Source of the DNA: Thalassolituus sp.
Lineage (GTDB): Bacteria > Pseudomonadota > Gammaproteobacteria > Pseudomonadales > Oceanobacteraceae
NCBI GenBank assembly: GCA_006212115.1
Contig: PDUK01000029.1
Location: forward strand, 1-56,214
DNA length: 56,214 bases
Reading direction: 5' to 3'
Of this stretch, positions 15,840 to 24,669 are shown piece by piece (position 1 is the stretch's first letter; each line of letters begins with the position of its first letter). Under the pieces are notes generated by a model that saw only the letters and a list, made by a program, of their open reading frames with translations, ran no database searches and was not told the DNA's origin. Position numbers and translations under genes: made by a program.

Positions 15840-17348
15840 TCAGACCTCGGTCGCGTTGATTCGCGCGAACCACTCCTGAGGGCCCGTCTTATGAACGGAC
15901 TCGCCTTTGCTGTCTACCGCTACGGTAACTGGCATATCTTCGACTTCAAACTCGTAGATAGCTTCCATACCCAAGTCGTCAAAGCCGACAACCTTAGCGC
16001 CTTTAATCGCCTGAGATACCAGGTACGCAGCACCACCAACGGCCATCAGATAAACAGCTTCGTTGTCACGAATCGCATCAATAGCAATCGGACCACGTTC
16101 TGCTTTACCGATCATACCCAACAGACCGGTCTCCTCGAGCACAGTACGGGTGAACTTATCCATACGCGTCGCGGTTGTCGGGCCCGCTGGACCTACGACT
16201 TCTTCGCGCACCGGATCAACCGGACCTACGTAATAAATAAAACGACCTTTCAGATCAACTGGCAGCTCTTCGCCTTTCGAAATCATGTCGACCATACGCT
16301 TGTGCGCCGCATCACGGCCAGTCAGCATCTTACCGGACAACAGAACTGTCTCACCCGGCTGCCAGTCTTTCACGTCTTCTGGCGTCACAGTGTCGAGGTT
16401 TACACGACGAACGCTGTCACCGACTTCCCAGCTGATTTCTGGCCAGTCTTCAAGCTTAGGCGCTTTCAGAGAAGCAGGGCCGGTACCGTCCAGCTCGAAA
16501 TGCGTGTGACGGGTGGCAGCACAGTTCGGGATAATCGCGACAGGCTTATTCGCTGCATGCGTTGGGTAATCGGCGACTTTGATGTCGAGAACCGTGGTCA
16601 AACCACCCAGTCCCTGAGCACCAATACCCAGCTTGTTTACTTTCTCGTAGAGTTCGAGACGCAGTTCTTCCGCACGGGTTTCTGCACCGCGAGCCTGAAG
16701 TTCCTGAATATTAACCGGCTCAAGCAGCGCTTCTTTGGCAATCTGCATGGCTTTCTCAGCCGTACCGCCAATACCAATACCCAGCATACCCGGTGGACAC
16801 CAGCCTGCACCCATCTTCGGCACCTGCTCAAGAACCCAATCAACAATCGAGTCTGATGGGTTCAGCATCGCGAACTTTGATTTCGCCTCTGAACCACCGC
16901 CTTTCGCTGCAACATGAACATCAACCGTGTTGCCCGGTACTAATTTCATGTGAATGATGGCTGGCGTGTTGTCTTTGGTGTTTGCACGCTTGCCATCCGG
17001 ATCAGCCAGTACGGATGCACGGAGTACATTGTCAGGATGCGTGTAAGCACGGCGAACGCCTTCGTTACACATGTCCTCGACGCTCATATCACCCTCGAAC
17101 TTCACATCCATACCGATGTTGAGGAAGACCGTTACGATACCCGTGTCCTGACAAATTGGACGTTTCCCCATCGCACACATACGTGAATTGATCAGAATCT
17201 GAGCCATGGCGTCTTTCGCTGCCTTGGATTCCTCACGCTCATAGGCCTGGTGTACGGCATCAATGAAGTCTTTCGGGTGGTAGTAGGAAATGTATTGCAA
17301 AGCGTCAGCAACGCTCTGAATCAGATCCTCTTGCTTTATCACGGTCAT
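15840..17348 (-). CDS. Class I fumarate hydratase (iron-sulfur)
   Basis: This 502-residue protein converts fumarate and malate in the TCA cycle. It is a single-chain class I enzyme of the FumA/FumB type, with the alpha-like region first and the beta-like region from about residue 290. Cysteines likely to bind the oxygen-sensitive [4Fe-4S] cluster are in RPICQDTG, GWCPPGMLGIG and IIPNCAATRHTHF. The C-terminal part carries GPAGPTTATRMDKF. The start ATG lies behind a run of AG-rich bases. It stands alone between two terminators. An iron-sulfur fumarase near an iron superoxide dismutase is common in aerobic gammaproteobacteria and implies no operon here. Confidence 0.93.
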   Translation of the reverse strand: MTVIKQEDLIQSVADALQYISYYHPKDFIDAVHQAYEREESKAAKDAMAQILINSRMCAMGKRPICQDTGIVTVFLNIGMDVKFEGDMSVEDMCNEGVRRAYTHPDNVLRASVLADPDGKRANTKDNTPAIIHMKLVPGNTVDVHVAAKGGGSEAKSKFAMLNPSDSIVDWVLEQVPKMGAGWCPPGMLGIGIGGTAEKAMQIAKEALLEPVNIQELQARGAETRAEELRLELYEKVNKLGIGAQGLGGLTTVLDIKVADYPTHAANKPVAIIPNCAATRHTHFELDGTGPASLKAPKLEDWPEISWEVGDSVRRVNLDTVTPEDVKDWQPGETVLLSGKMLTGRDAAHKRMVDMISKGEELPVDLKGRFIYYVGPVDPVREEVVGPAGPTTATRMDKFTRTVLEETGLLGMIGKAERGPIAIDAIRDNEAVYLMAVGGAAYLVSQAIKGAKVVGFDDLGMEAIYEFEVEDMPVTVAVDSKGESVHKTGPQEWFARINATEV

Positions 17349-17401
17349 CGGCTGATCTCTCTCTGAACAGGCTTATGGTCACATCGTTGTATACGGTCGC
17401 A

Positions 17402-17429
17402 AAAACGCCCACATATTAGTGGGCGTTTT
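17402..17429 (-). terminator. Terminator downstream of the 17468-18244 lipoprotein gene
   Basis: An 11-bp stem (AAAACGCCCAC / GTGGGCGTTTT) with a 6-base loop. It lies 38 bases past the lipoprotein stop on the minus strand, upstream of the fumarase start. Confidence 0.85.
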
Positions 17430-17467
17430 ATTATTATGCTGGGAATTGTAGCTCAAGCGGTCGCCGG

Positions 17468-18244
17468 TTAAAACGGCCACCACTCTTCTTCAGTTGAGCG
17501 AGGCTTCGCACGAAGTCCTTCAGGGGCATCCGTCTCAGCGTTATTATCTTCTTCAATAAAGAAGGTCTGAGGCTCTTGCTGTTCTTCGACCTGCGGCTGA
17601 GCCGGCTCAGACTGACGAGCCATCACTGTCTCTTCCGGAGCATCATCTTCTGAGCGGGACTTGGCACGGATCAATTCGCGTCCATGATGGTGCAAACGGG
17701 TCTTGTTCATTTCGCGGACAGCAAGGTCATGTCCGACCAGCTGAAGGGGACCATCACCGCCCAGCGATCCATCGTCCATCAGAACCATGTTCTGAGGATC
17801 AACTTCAGAATACCGCAGGTAATAGACCTTACCCGCTTCGAGGTTCATGTCGAAATCACTGTAAGTGCGAAAAACCAGACTACCGACACCTTCAAAACCA
17901 AAAATGCCACGACGTACAACAAAGTCGTAGGTACCCGGTTCCATCTCGTACCAGGTATAGCCGCCGCCTTTAAAGTTGAATAAACGCTCACCGTTGACAT
18001 TAAGACTCGGCGCTTCGACCTCATCCATAGACCACTCAGTCGCAGGACGGTAAATGTATACCAGTGCGTACTTTTCGTAATCCCAACGATAACCCACGGA
18101 CTTGTAGTACTGCCCTTTTGGCGAGAACAGCCACTTAGGGTAAGACCCGAAATTATCGAACGTTGTGATGTGAATATTGCTACACCCGGCGATTAACGCC
18201 CCCATGGCTGCAGCAGAGAAAGCTTTGATTGCTGTTTTTATCAT
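17468..18244 (-). CDS. Lipoprotein with a DUF2846-like domain
   Basis: This 258-residue protein has a signal with lipobox IAGC. A domain at about residues 55-165 starts KYALVYIYRPATEW and includes YTWYEMEPGTYDFVVRR and GKVYYLRY. That pattern (display of a short beta-rich fold, with a basic and aromatic core) is seen in small DUF2846-type lipoproteins. The C-terminal 80 residues are acidic, Glu/Gln/Pro-rich and probably disordered. Function is unknown; an envelope-stress or surface role is only a guess. It is transcribed away from the small exported-protein genes at 18433-19450, sharing their intergenic region. Confidence 0.7.
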   Translation of the reverse strand: MIKTAIKAFSAAAMGALIAGCSNIHITTFDNFGSYPKWLFSPKGQYYKSVGYRWDYEKYALVYIYRPATEWSMDEVEAPSLNVNGERLFNFKGGGYTWYEMEPGTYDFVVRRGIFGFEGVGSLVFRTYSDFDMNLEAGKVYYLRYSEVDPQNMVLMDDGSLGGDGPLQLVGHDLAVREMNKTRLHHHGRELIRAKSRSEDDAPEETVMARQSEPAQPQVEEQQEPQTFFIEEDNNAETDAPEGLRAKPRSTEEEWWPF

Positions 18245-18432
18245 TATTATGCCCTGTTACCGGCTATTACATACGTTTCAGGTCGGCTGGCCTACTTCGA
18301 GATCGCCAGACTATGACCACCAGCATTTATCAACTGGCGTAATGTTACCAACTGTACAGAAAGTAAACCGTCGTGCTATATTGCATTCTACACATAATAA
18401 CAAAAAGAAACAGCCACTAAGGGAAAGCAAAC

Positions 18433-18945
18433 ATGAAGAGTAGTCTGTACACACTTCCCCTCCTGTCGATTCTTGTAGCGGCTCCGGTTATGGCCGCGGA
18501 GACACTGGAACAGGAAAGCGCAACTCAAGCTTACGGCTCACCAGAAATTGAAGTCGCGGTTGAAGCCGCCAGACGTTTCCCGGTTCAGGCCGAATACGTT
18601 GGTTACGAATGGTATAACCGCACCACCAGCAAAAGTTTTCCACTGCCCAAAATGCTCAATACTGAGATGAACGATCTTGTTATTGAAGGCGCAATGGGAC
18701 CAACTGCTGCCGGTACGGCTGCTGCCGAAGAGGCGTCTCGTCCAACGCGCCGTGTGGCCTTGGGTCAAAGTGACGAAGACGAAGAAATCATCGAGACAGA
18801 TGAGAACCTTCAGCCATCTCCGCGTGCCGACGTCAAACGGGTACGAGAAGTGTTCATCAAGGAATCTCGCTCTTCCAGTGCAAGTGGTGAGATGATCACC
18901 CGTGAGGCCCGTTCATTCGGCACGGTCTCGGCTACCGCGCGATAA
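18433..18945 (+). CDS. Small exported protein of unknown function, paralogue A
   Basis: This 170-residue protein has a signal peptide (cleavage near VMAAE). The mature part begins with an acidic helix (PEIEVAVEAARRFPVQAEYV) followed by YEWYNRTTSKSFPLPKM. The remainder is rich in Ala, Glu and Arg and looks disordered. The segment NRTTSKSF aligns with DRTTSQSI in the next gene, so the two are probably paralogues. The start ATG is behind AGGGAAAG. The next gene begins 10 bases downstream, so they are likely cotranscribed. I recognise no family. Confidence 0.65.
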   Translation: MKSSLYTLPLLSILVAAPVMAAETLEQESATQAYGSPEIEVAVEAARRFPVQAEYVGYEWYNRTTSKSFPLPKMLNTEMNDLVIEGAMGPTAAGTAAAEEASRPTRRVALGQSDEDEEIIETDENLQPSPRADVKRVREVFIKESRSSSASGEMITREARSFGTVSATAR

Positions 18946-18955
18946 GGATACCGCC

Positions 18956-19450
18956 ATGCCAAGCGTTGTTATAAGCGCAGCGGTGTTCTTACTGCTGTGC
19001 TCTGGGGCCAGCGTAGCTGGTAATAAGTCGGCAACCGCTGAAGATTTTCGAAAAGCGCAGGACGATTACTATGCCAGTGATCTTGATGCCGCCATCACCG
19101 AAGCACGCGAACGTACTCATCACTACGACTACAGTAGTGAATTTCGCTACGACCGCACTACGTCGCAAAGTATTCGTTTCTCACGCATGAGAAACAATGA
19201 ACTTGAGCAGCAGCGCATAGAAACAGCATCACTGGCCCCGACCAGTTCAGGTAACCCTGAAGACTCTGAATACAGTGCTGAAGATAGTTCTGAAGTTAGT
19301 GGCGAATGGAATACTGATGGCACCGAAGACGGTTTCCCGGCCGACTTGTTAGAACGTAATGACGTACTGCCAACCACGGTCAGTCCAGCTGCCAGTCAGC
19401 AGATACAACTGCCATCCAGTGGCATTCAAGTTCAGGTTAATGTGCGCTGA
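18956..19450 (+). CDS. Small exported protein of unknown function, paralogue B
   Basis: This 164-residue protein has a signal peptide (VFLLLCSGASVAG). Its mature N-terminus contains DAAITEARERTHHYDYSSEF and then DRTTSQSIRFSRMRNNE, which aligns with the same region of the preceding protein. The C-terminal half is Ser/Glu-rich and probably disordered. Spacing and a good ribosome site (AAGGA) indicate translation with the preceding gene. Its last 14 bases overlap the end of the convergent gene at 19437-20294. Function unknown. Confidence 0.62.
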   Translation: MPSVVISAAVFLLLCSGASVAGNKSATAEDFRKAQDDYYASDLDAAITEARERTHHYDYSSEFRYDRTTSQSIRFSRMRNNELEQQRIETASLAPTSSGNPEDSEYSAEDSSEVSGEWNTDGTEDGFPADLLERNDVLPTTVSPAASQQIQLPSSGIQVQVNVR

Positions 19451-20294
19451 GCTCCAGCCTCTGGCGAATAATACTCCGCGCTTTCTGCCCCATCACCAGT
19501 AACCTGCGATCACGCTGCCAGTAGTCCGCCGCTGCCACAGGCAAAGCCGCAGCAACCGTCATCAGCTCTTCGGCAAGTGCTTCAAAGGCGTTTAACTGCT
19601 CCAGACAATAACCTTTCGACGACATTCGGTAACCACCAGCCAATGCCTGCATCGCAGTCACCAGCTTGCTTTGATCTGACGTACTGTCTGACATCCTCAG
19701 ACACCAGCCGGAAAACGCAAGTATGGTCATCACATCTTCGTGGTATCTGAAAGGCTTATTAATTTCGTTGTGCGCATCGGCACAGTGAAACTGCGAGTCA
19801 ACATGCGCCTCATTAAACTCGAGTGCGTGATGCGCTAACTCAGGCACCACGGGTTGCGCTGGGTCAGACGGTAATACAGAGACACCCTGCTCACCCGCCT
19901 TTACCCGTCGACAAACCAGATCAGATTGGTCACGAGCAATGATATAGAGCCAGTCCATACCACTGCCGGCCAGCATAGCGTGACTCTTCCTACCCGATAT
20001 CACGCCATTGTCTATGTAAGTGGACATTTCAGAGAGCGAGCGCAGGCCCTTTTCAGACACACAAAGACATGCCCATTGCTCTGGAGACAGTGAAGAATCG
20101 ACCGCGCGCATAGCGACCTGATAGCCGGCGAGAAATGCCGATGCAGGGATATCGGAACGCAACCCAGAAATAATGGCTGCCTCCGCAGGTTCTGAGGTTC
20201 GTAGTAATCGTGCCAGGTTCATCCTTAACGTATATGGCGTCGTCACTGAGAGTGCAGGCAAGCTCAGTGCCTGCACCCAGAGATCTGGCATCAT
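19437..20294 (-). CDS. Protein with faint similarity to acyl-CoA dehydrogenases
   Basis: This 285-residue protein has a segment near residues 95-120 (DNGVISGRKSHAMLAGSGMD, followed by LYIIARD) that reads like the middle beta domain of acyl-CoA dehydrogenases. The C-terminal part is helical, as in that fold (LVTAMQALAGGYRMSSKGY). It is about 100 residues shorter than true family members, and no catalytic Glu or clear FAD-binding motif could be placed, so it may be a non-enzymatic or altered relative. It starts 6 bases after the coiled-coil membrane protein gene, which strongly suggests translational linkage. The combination is unexplained. Confidence 0.5.
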   Translation of the reverse strand: MMPDLWVQALSLPALSVTTPYTLRMNLARLLRTSEPAEAAIISGLRSDIPASAFLAGYQVAMRAVDSSLSPEQWACLCVSEKGLRSLSEMSTYIDNGVISGRKSHAMLAGSGMDWLYIIARDQSDLVCRRVKAGEQGVSVLPSDPAQPVVPELAHHALEFNEAHVDSQFHCADAHNEINKPFRYHEDVMTILAFSGWCLRMSDSTSDQSKLVTAMQALAGGYRMSSKGYCLEQLNAFEALAEELMTVAAALPVAAADYWQRDRRLLVMGQKARSIIRQRLELSAH

Positions 20295-20300
20295 GTGTAA

Positions 20301-21113
20301 TTAACCACCGCTCATTGCGTTCTGAATACGATCCAGACGGATCTGAATATCTTCGATTTCCAGCTTCATATTCAACAGATCGTTGTAACCCGCACCGCCA
20401 CCACTGGCCGGAGCAGCCTTCTGACTATCCACTGTGGTACGAAGACTGTTAACGCTGGCTTCCAGCATATCGATGCCTTCTTTATTCTGGGCAATGGATA
20501 ACTCCAACCCAGAAGGCATAGCTGCCACACTGTTCTTTAATTCAGCCAGTTGTGCTTTCAATGCTTTGATGTCGGAAGAACTCGCTCCTGAAGCACTGTT
20601 CACCGCTGAGCTGAGGTTATTGAGTTTGGCTGCATTGGCATCAATATCCGCACGATTACGTTTGCTCGCCAAATCCCATAATTTCCGGATTTCGTTGTCC
20701 TGTTCACGCAAGACTACTTTAAGTGCATCTACCGAAAGATTCGCGTTTTCACCCGACGCCGAGAGACGATTTTCAAGTGCTTCGATCTTACCGCCCTGCA
20801 GTAACAGAATATCCTGGGCAGCGGCCAGCTTCTGCTGAGATGACTCCAATAAGGTGTACATATATCCGGCGCCCGCCAAAGCACCGAGTGCGACGAGGAG
20901 GCTGACAACCGCCAAGCCCGATGAGCCAGAAGACCGCTGCATCGGTGCCGCCGCTGCAGTTGCCGCCTGTGCTGTTGGCGCTGTTGCTGCAGCAGTCAAG
21001 GGTTCAGTAGCCGGCGCACTGCGCTTCGCAGCACCTGCCTGTGCTAGACGTTGTTGAGCCTGACGACGAAGCTGCTGTTGCCGCTGCGCAATCTCTTCCT
21101 CTGTTGGTTTCAT
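20301..21113 (-). CDS. Single-pass membrane protein with periplasmic coiled coil
   Basis: This 270-residue protein begins with a Gln/Arg-rich helix (EEEIAQRQQQLRRQAQQRLA), then an Ala/Thr-rich linker. One membrane helix follows at about residues 65-88 (LAVVSLLVALGALAGAGYM). The rest is about 170 residues of heptad-like coiled coil (KLAAAQDILLLQGGKIEALE; LKALKAQLAEL-like repeats), ending with a short Gly-rich linker and a last helix. The topology suggests the coiled coil is in the periplasm. The ATG at 21113 behind AAGG is chosen over a GTG at 21122. No family is recognised. Similar architecture occurs in divisome and envelope-scaffold proteins, but nothing ties it to those. Confidence 0.65.
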   Translation of the reverse strand: MKPTEEEIAQRQQQLRRQAQQRLAQAGAAKRSAPATEPLTAAATAPTAQAATAAAAPMQRSSGSSGLAVVSLLVALGALAGAGYMYTLLESSQQKLAAAQDILLLQGGKIEALENRLSASGENANLSVDALKVVLREQDNEIRKLWDLASKRNRADIDANAAKLNNLSSAVNSASGASSSDIKALKAQLAELKNSVAAMPSGLELSIAQNKEGIDMLEASVNSLRTTVDSQKAAPASGGGAGYNDLLNMKLEIEDIQIRLDRIQNAMSGG

Positions 21114-21457
21114 TCGATACACCTTTTCTTGTTATTCCGTCCGGATGACTGAACAGCGTGCTTCCCCATAAGCTCAGTCACTACGACGCTTCGATCGCGC
21201 TTCAATCTACGCGATACCCTTATGACTTTGAACCGTTAGTTTCCCTGATTGTCTACCGGTTGGCAATTTGTAAAGAAATGCTCAAGAAGACCTGTTAAAT
21301 TTGAATCGAAACAAGGCCGTAGCCACGACAGACAGCGGCGTTATAATCTTTAGAATTATTCAATAACGGAGCATTGAAATAGTACGAAACGACCCCATGT
21401 AGGTCACAACGGACATTTCAATAAATCCGGCAACCAACCTGAAATCGGAGAGAGACC
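21114..21457. other. Divergent intergenic region containing a likely sodB promoter
   Basis: This 344-base gap holds TATAAT at 21342-21347 on the plus strand with no good -35. If used, sodB would have a leader of about 104 bases. No gene or Fur box was recognised by eye. Confidence 0.4.
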
Positions 21458-22039
21458 ATGGCGTTCGAACTTCCTGCACTGCCTTACGAAAAAAATGCAC
21501 TGGAGCCACACATTTCATCAGAGACTCTGGACTTCCACTACGGCAAACACCACAACACCTACGTTCAGAAGCTGAACGGTCTGGTTGAAGGTACTGATCT
21601 CGAGGGCAAGAGCCTGGAAGACATCATCAAGACTTCTTCAGGTGGCGTATTCAACAATGCGGCTCAGATCTGGAACCACACTTTCTACTGGAACAGCCTG
21701 AGCCCGAATGGCGGTGGCGAGCCAACTGGTGCGGTTGCTGACGCTATCAATGCTGCATTTGGTTCTTTCGAAGACTTCAAAGCTAAGTTCAACGACATGG
21801 CTGTTAACAACTTCGGTTCAAGCTGGACCTGGCTGGTTAAGAAAGCAGACGGCACTCTGGATATCGTTAACACTTCCAACGCTGCAACGCCAATCACTGA
21901 AGACCTGACTCCACTGATTACCGTTGACCTGTGGGAACACGCCTACTACATCGACTACCGCAATGTTCGTCCTGATTACCTGAAAGGTTTCTGGGCACTG
22001 GTTAACTGGGACTTCGCTAACGAAAACTTCGCTAAGTAA
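21458..22039 (+). CDS. sodB: Superoxide dismutase [Fe]
   Basis: This 193-residue protein has the normal SodB length and dismutates superoxide to peroxide and oxygen in the cytoplasm. Metal ligands are in the expected places: the His in [12 protein letters not shown] (about 27), the His in IWNHTFYW (about 74), and Asp/His in [12 protein letters not shown] (about 157 and 161). Gln and aromatic residues such as NNAAQIWN favour the iron form over manganese. The ATG follows GGAGAGA. A terminator lies 46 bases after the stop, so the gene is monocistronic. Confidence 0.95.
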   Translation: MAFELPALPYEKNALEPHISSETLDFHYGKHHNTYVQKLNGLVEGTDLEGKSLEDIIKTSSGGVFNNAAQIWNHTFYWNSLSPNGGGEPTGAVADAINAAFGSFEDFKAKFNDMAVNNFGSSWTWLVKKADGTLDIVNTSNAATPITEDLTPLITVDLWEHAYYIDYRNVRPDYLKGFWALVNWDFANENFAK

Positions 22040-22085
22040 TCGATCAGCGTTGTCAGTACTACTAAACCAGTACTAAGCCAGAATT

Positions 22086-22110
22086 AAAAAGGGAGCATAG
22101 CTCCCTTTTT
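22086..22110 (+). terminator. Terminator of sodB
   Basis: An 11-bp stem (AAAAAGGGAGC / GCTCCCTTTTT) with a 3-base loop ends in a T tract. Confidence 0.9.
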
Positions 22111-22135
22111 TGTTTCTAAGATCAGGTAACCCATC

Positions 22136-22729
22136 ATGTCTTTTTCACTGTTACTGGCGTCGAGCTCACCGTATCGGGCCGAGATTCTCGCAAAACTCCG
22201 CATTCCTTTTACGCTGGCAGCTCCAGATGTCGATGAAACACCCCGTACCAATGAAACACCATCAGACTACGTACTAAGACTTTCAGTCGAAAAAGCGAGA
22301 GCACTCCAGGCAGAACATCCAGAGCACTGGATCATAGGCAGTGATCAAACCTGTGTCGTGGACGGCAAACCCGTCGGTAAGGCGGGGCAATCGGACAAGG
22401 CCGTCGCACAACTCAAACAGGTTCAGGGGCGGAAGATTACGTTCCTCACTGGTCTGTGCCTGTTATCACCACAAGGAAGGGAATACACGTTGGTCGAGCC
22501 CTTTGAAGTGCACTTCCACGACCTGCCTGAAGGTGTACTGAAGCGATACGTTGAAATCGAACAGCCTCTCGATTGTGCAGGTAGCTTTAAAGTAGAGGGC
22601 CTGGGGATCACGCTGTTCTCGGCACTGAGCGGGCGAGATACAAATTCACTTGTGGGGCTTCCGCTGATTGGGCTGTGCGAACTGATGCGCGAGGCGGGAC
22701 TTGAGCCACTGACATTGGCGGAAGCGTAG
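22136..22729 (+). CDS. Maf-family nucleotide pyrophosphatase (YceF-like)
   Basis: This 197-residue protein carries the Maf signature LLASSSPYRAEIL at its start and the conserved IIGSDQ and SVEKA motifs. The C-terminal part has DTNSLVGLPL. YceF-type Maf proteins hydrolyse 7-methyl-GTP and related modified nucleotides, keeping them out of RNA. The YceF subgroup is preferred because the sequence has ALSGRDTNSLVGLPLI. It lies between sodB and the convergent gspD gene. In relatives yceF often sits near rpmF and plsX, which are not here. Confidence 0.85.
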   Translation: MSFSLLLASSSPYRAEILAKLRIPFTLAAPDVDETPRTNETPSDYVLRLSVEKARALQAEHPEHWIIGSDQTCVVDGKPVGKAGQSDKAVAQLKQVQGRKITFLTGLCLLSPQGREYTLVEPFEVHFHDLPEGVLKRYVEIEQPLDCAGSFKVEGLGITLFSALSGRDTNSLVGLPLIGLCELMREAGLEPLTLAEA

Positions 22730-22770
22730 CCTCCGCCAACAGGCCCTTCTCAAGAGGTTTTTATTCCTCT

Positions 22771-24669
22771 TTATTTCTGAACAGGCAGTCCCTGGAACAG
22801 GCGTTCAAGCTGCATATCAGCTTCATCAACACCCAACTCTTCCGACACTGTAAACTCCCAGATGCCGTTGAATTTATCACGGGTCAGAGTCTTGGCTTTA
22901 CCACCGTCATCGACAATAGTCGGGCGCAGGAACACCATAAGATTACTCTTCACCTGATTGACGCTCTTGGAGCGGAACAACCAACCCAGTAATGGAATAT
23001 CACCCAACAGAGGTACCTTGCTCACCACTTCACGAACGTCGTCACGGATCAGACCACCCAACACGATCGTCTCACCGTCCTCAGACAGAATCATGGTTTT
23101 AATAGAGCGCTTGTTGGTAATCAGGTCAGCACTGCCAGCAACGGTAGTATTGGATACAGATTCCGCTGTCGCTTCCACTTCCAGTCGAATCGCCTCACCG
23201 TCGTGAATGTGAGGAATCACTTTCAGCGTTACACCCACATCCTGTCGATCAATGGTGGTGAATGGGTTTGTGTTAGTACTGGATGCTGTTTGCCCGGTCA
23301 CGAAGGGAACATTCTGACCCACAACAATCTCAGCTTCCTGGTTGTCCAGCGTCATGATGCTCGGAGTCGACAACAGGTTGGTAGACGAATTACTTTTCAG
23401 AGCCTGAATAATGACACCGAAATCGATATCGCCACCGGATTCTTTAAACCCACCAATAGTAAGACCCGAACCTACCGCATTGGCGTAAGTTGATGGCCCG
23501 CCCGCCACTGCACCGGCAATGGTCGCAAGGTCTGGTCCGGCATTGTTAAAGCTGGTTCCGGCAACAGGGGAGTCCAGATCACCACGAACCCATTGCACAC
23601 CCAATGCATCGCTAGTGTCGCCAGTCACTTCGATAATTGCTGATTCAATCAATACTTGAGCGCGACGCACATCGAGTGAATTAACCAGTTCCTGTACTTC
23701 TTTAAGGATAGAAGGCTCAGCACGCACAACGAGTGCATTCAGCTCTTCATCCGCATGAATACCAACCTCGCCTTTCACCTTGGCTTCTTCGCCCGAACCC
23801 GTGCTGCTGCCCATCAGGTTCTTCAGCATCTCAGCCAACTTAGTGGCATCGGCGTATTGCAGACGAATAACCTGAGCACTGCCGCTGAAATATGAAGGCT
23901 GGTCGAGCTGCTCGATCAGACCGCGGATACGCTCACGCGCCGTTTTCTCACCCTTAATGATAAGACGATTGCTACGCTCGTCTGCCACAACACGGATACT
24001 GCCAGCGGTGTTGTTATTATCCGTATTTCCCTGAGAGACCTTCGATGGATCGAGGCTCTGCAACATGGTCACAACGTTACCCACCCAGGCTTCTTTAAGC
24101 TGAATAACTTCAAGCTCTTCAGACCCTGAACGGTCAAGGCGATCAATGATTTCCTCGATACGATTAATATTGATCGCGTGATCAGAAATAATCAGCGCAT
24201 TGGCCGATTTCACACCAGCCAGATGACCGTATTTCGCCACCAATGGGCGAAGAATCGGCACCAGATCCAGTGCTGGCGTGTTCTTGATCATAATGACCTT
24301 AGTCAGCAACTCCTGACTGTCGACACCCGCTCGCTCTTCAAGACTACGGCCCGCTTGCTTCACGTCATTCTGTTGAATAATCAGCGTCACATCACCGGCG
24401 GGAACCGCCGCGAGGCCATGGATCTGCAATACCGACAGGAAAAGTTCATAGACACCTTCCTGATTCATCGGCTCACTGGAGAGCACGCTGACCTTGCCTT
24501 TCACACGCGGATCAAGGACAAAACTTTTCCCTGTAATATCGGCAACCTGACTGATAAACGCTTCTATGTCCGCGTCCTTCAGATTGATCTGCCAGCTTTC
24601 ATTCGCTTGCAGTGGCATCGCCATGCTTGCCATCAATAACATGGCCATCAGCCAACGTCTGAGCAACAT
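22771..24669 (-). CDS. gspD: Type II secretion system secretin GspD
   Basis: This 632-residue protein forms the outer-membrane channel of the type II secretion system. A signal peptide ends LQANES. The N0 domain (WQINLKDADIEAFISQVADI) and the repeated N1-N3 domains (about 115-320) precede the secretin domain. That domain carries the hallmark VPLLGDIPLLGWLFR near residue 560. The gene overlaps the end of gspC. Its C-terminal tail (about 590-632) would be the S-domain bound by the pilotin. It is the last gene of the gspN-gspC-gspD block; other gsp genes are not in this window. Confidence 0.94.
   Translation of the reverse strand: MLLRRWLMAMLLMASMAMPLQANESWQINLKDADIEAFISQVADITGKSFVLDPRVKGKVSVLSSEPMNQEGVYELFLSVLQIHGLAAVPAGDVTLIIQQNDVKQAGRSLEERAGVDSQELLTKVIMIKNTPALDLVPILRPLVAKYGHLAGVKSANALIISDHAININRIEEIIDRLDRSGSEELEVIQLKEAWVGNVVTMLQSLDPSKVSQGNTDNNNTAGSIRVVADERSNRLIIKGEKTARERIRGLIEQLDQPSYFSGSAQVIRLQYADATKLAEMLKNLMGSSTGSGEEAKVKGEVGIHADEELNALVVRAEPSILKEVQELVNSLDVRRAQVLIESAIIEVTGDTSDALGVQWVRGDLDSPVAGTSFNNAGPDLATIAGAVAGGPSTYANAVGSGLTIGGFKESGGDIDFGVIIQALKSNSSTNLLSTPSIMTLDNQEAEIVVGQNVPFVTGQTASSTNTNPFTTIDRQDVGVTLKVIPHIHDGEAIRLEVEATAESVSNTTVAGSADLITNKRSIKTMILSEDGETIVLGGLIRDDVREVVSKVPLLGDIPLLGWLFRSKSVNQVKSNLMVFLRPTIVDDGGKAKTLTRDKFNGIWEFTVSEELGVDEADMQLERLFQGLPVQK

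Noticed and set aside
15891-16856. Long open frame of 321 codons opposite the fumarase gene
   Set aside because: It lies entirely within the clear fumarase gene and its product has no recognisable motifs; it is a shadow of codon bias.
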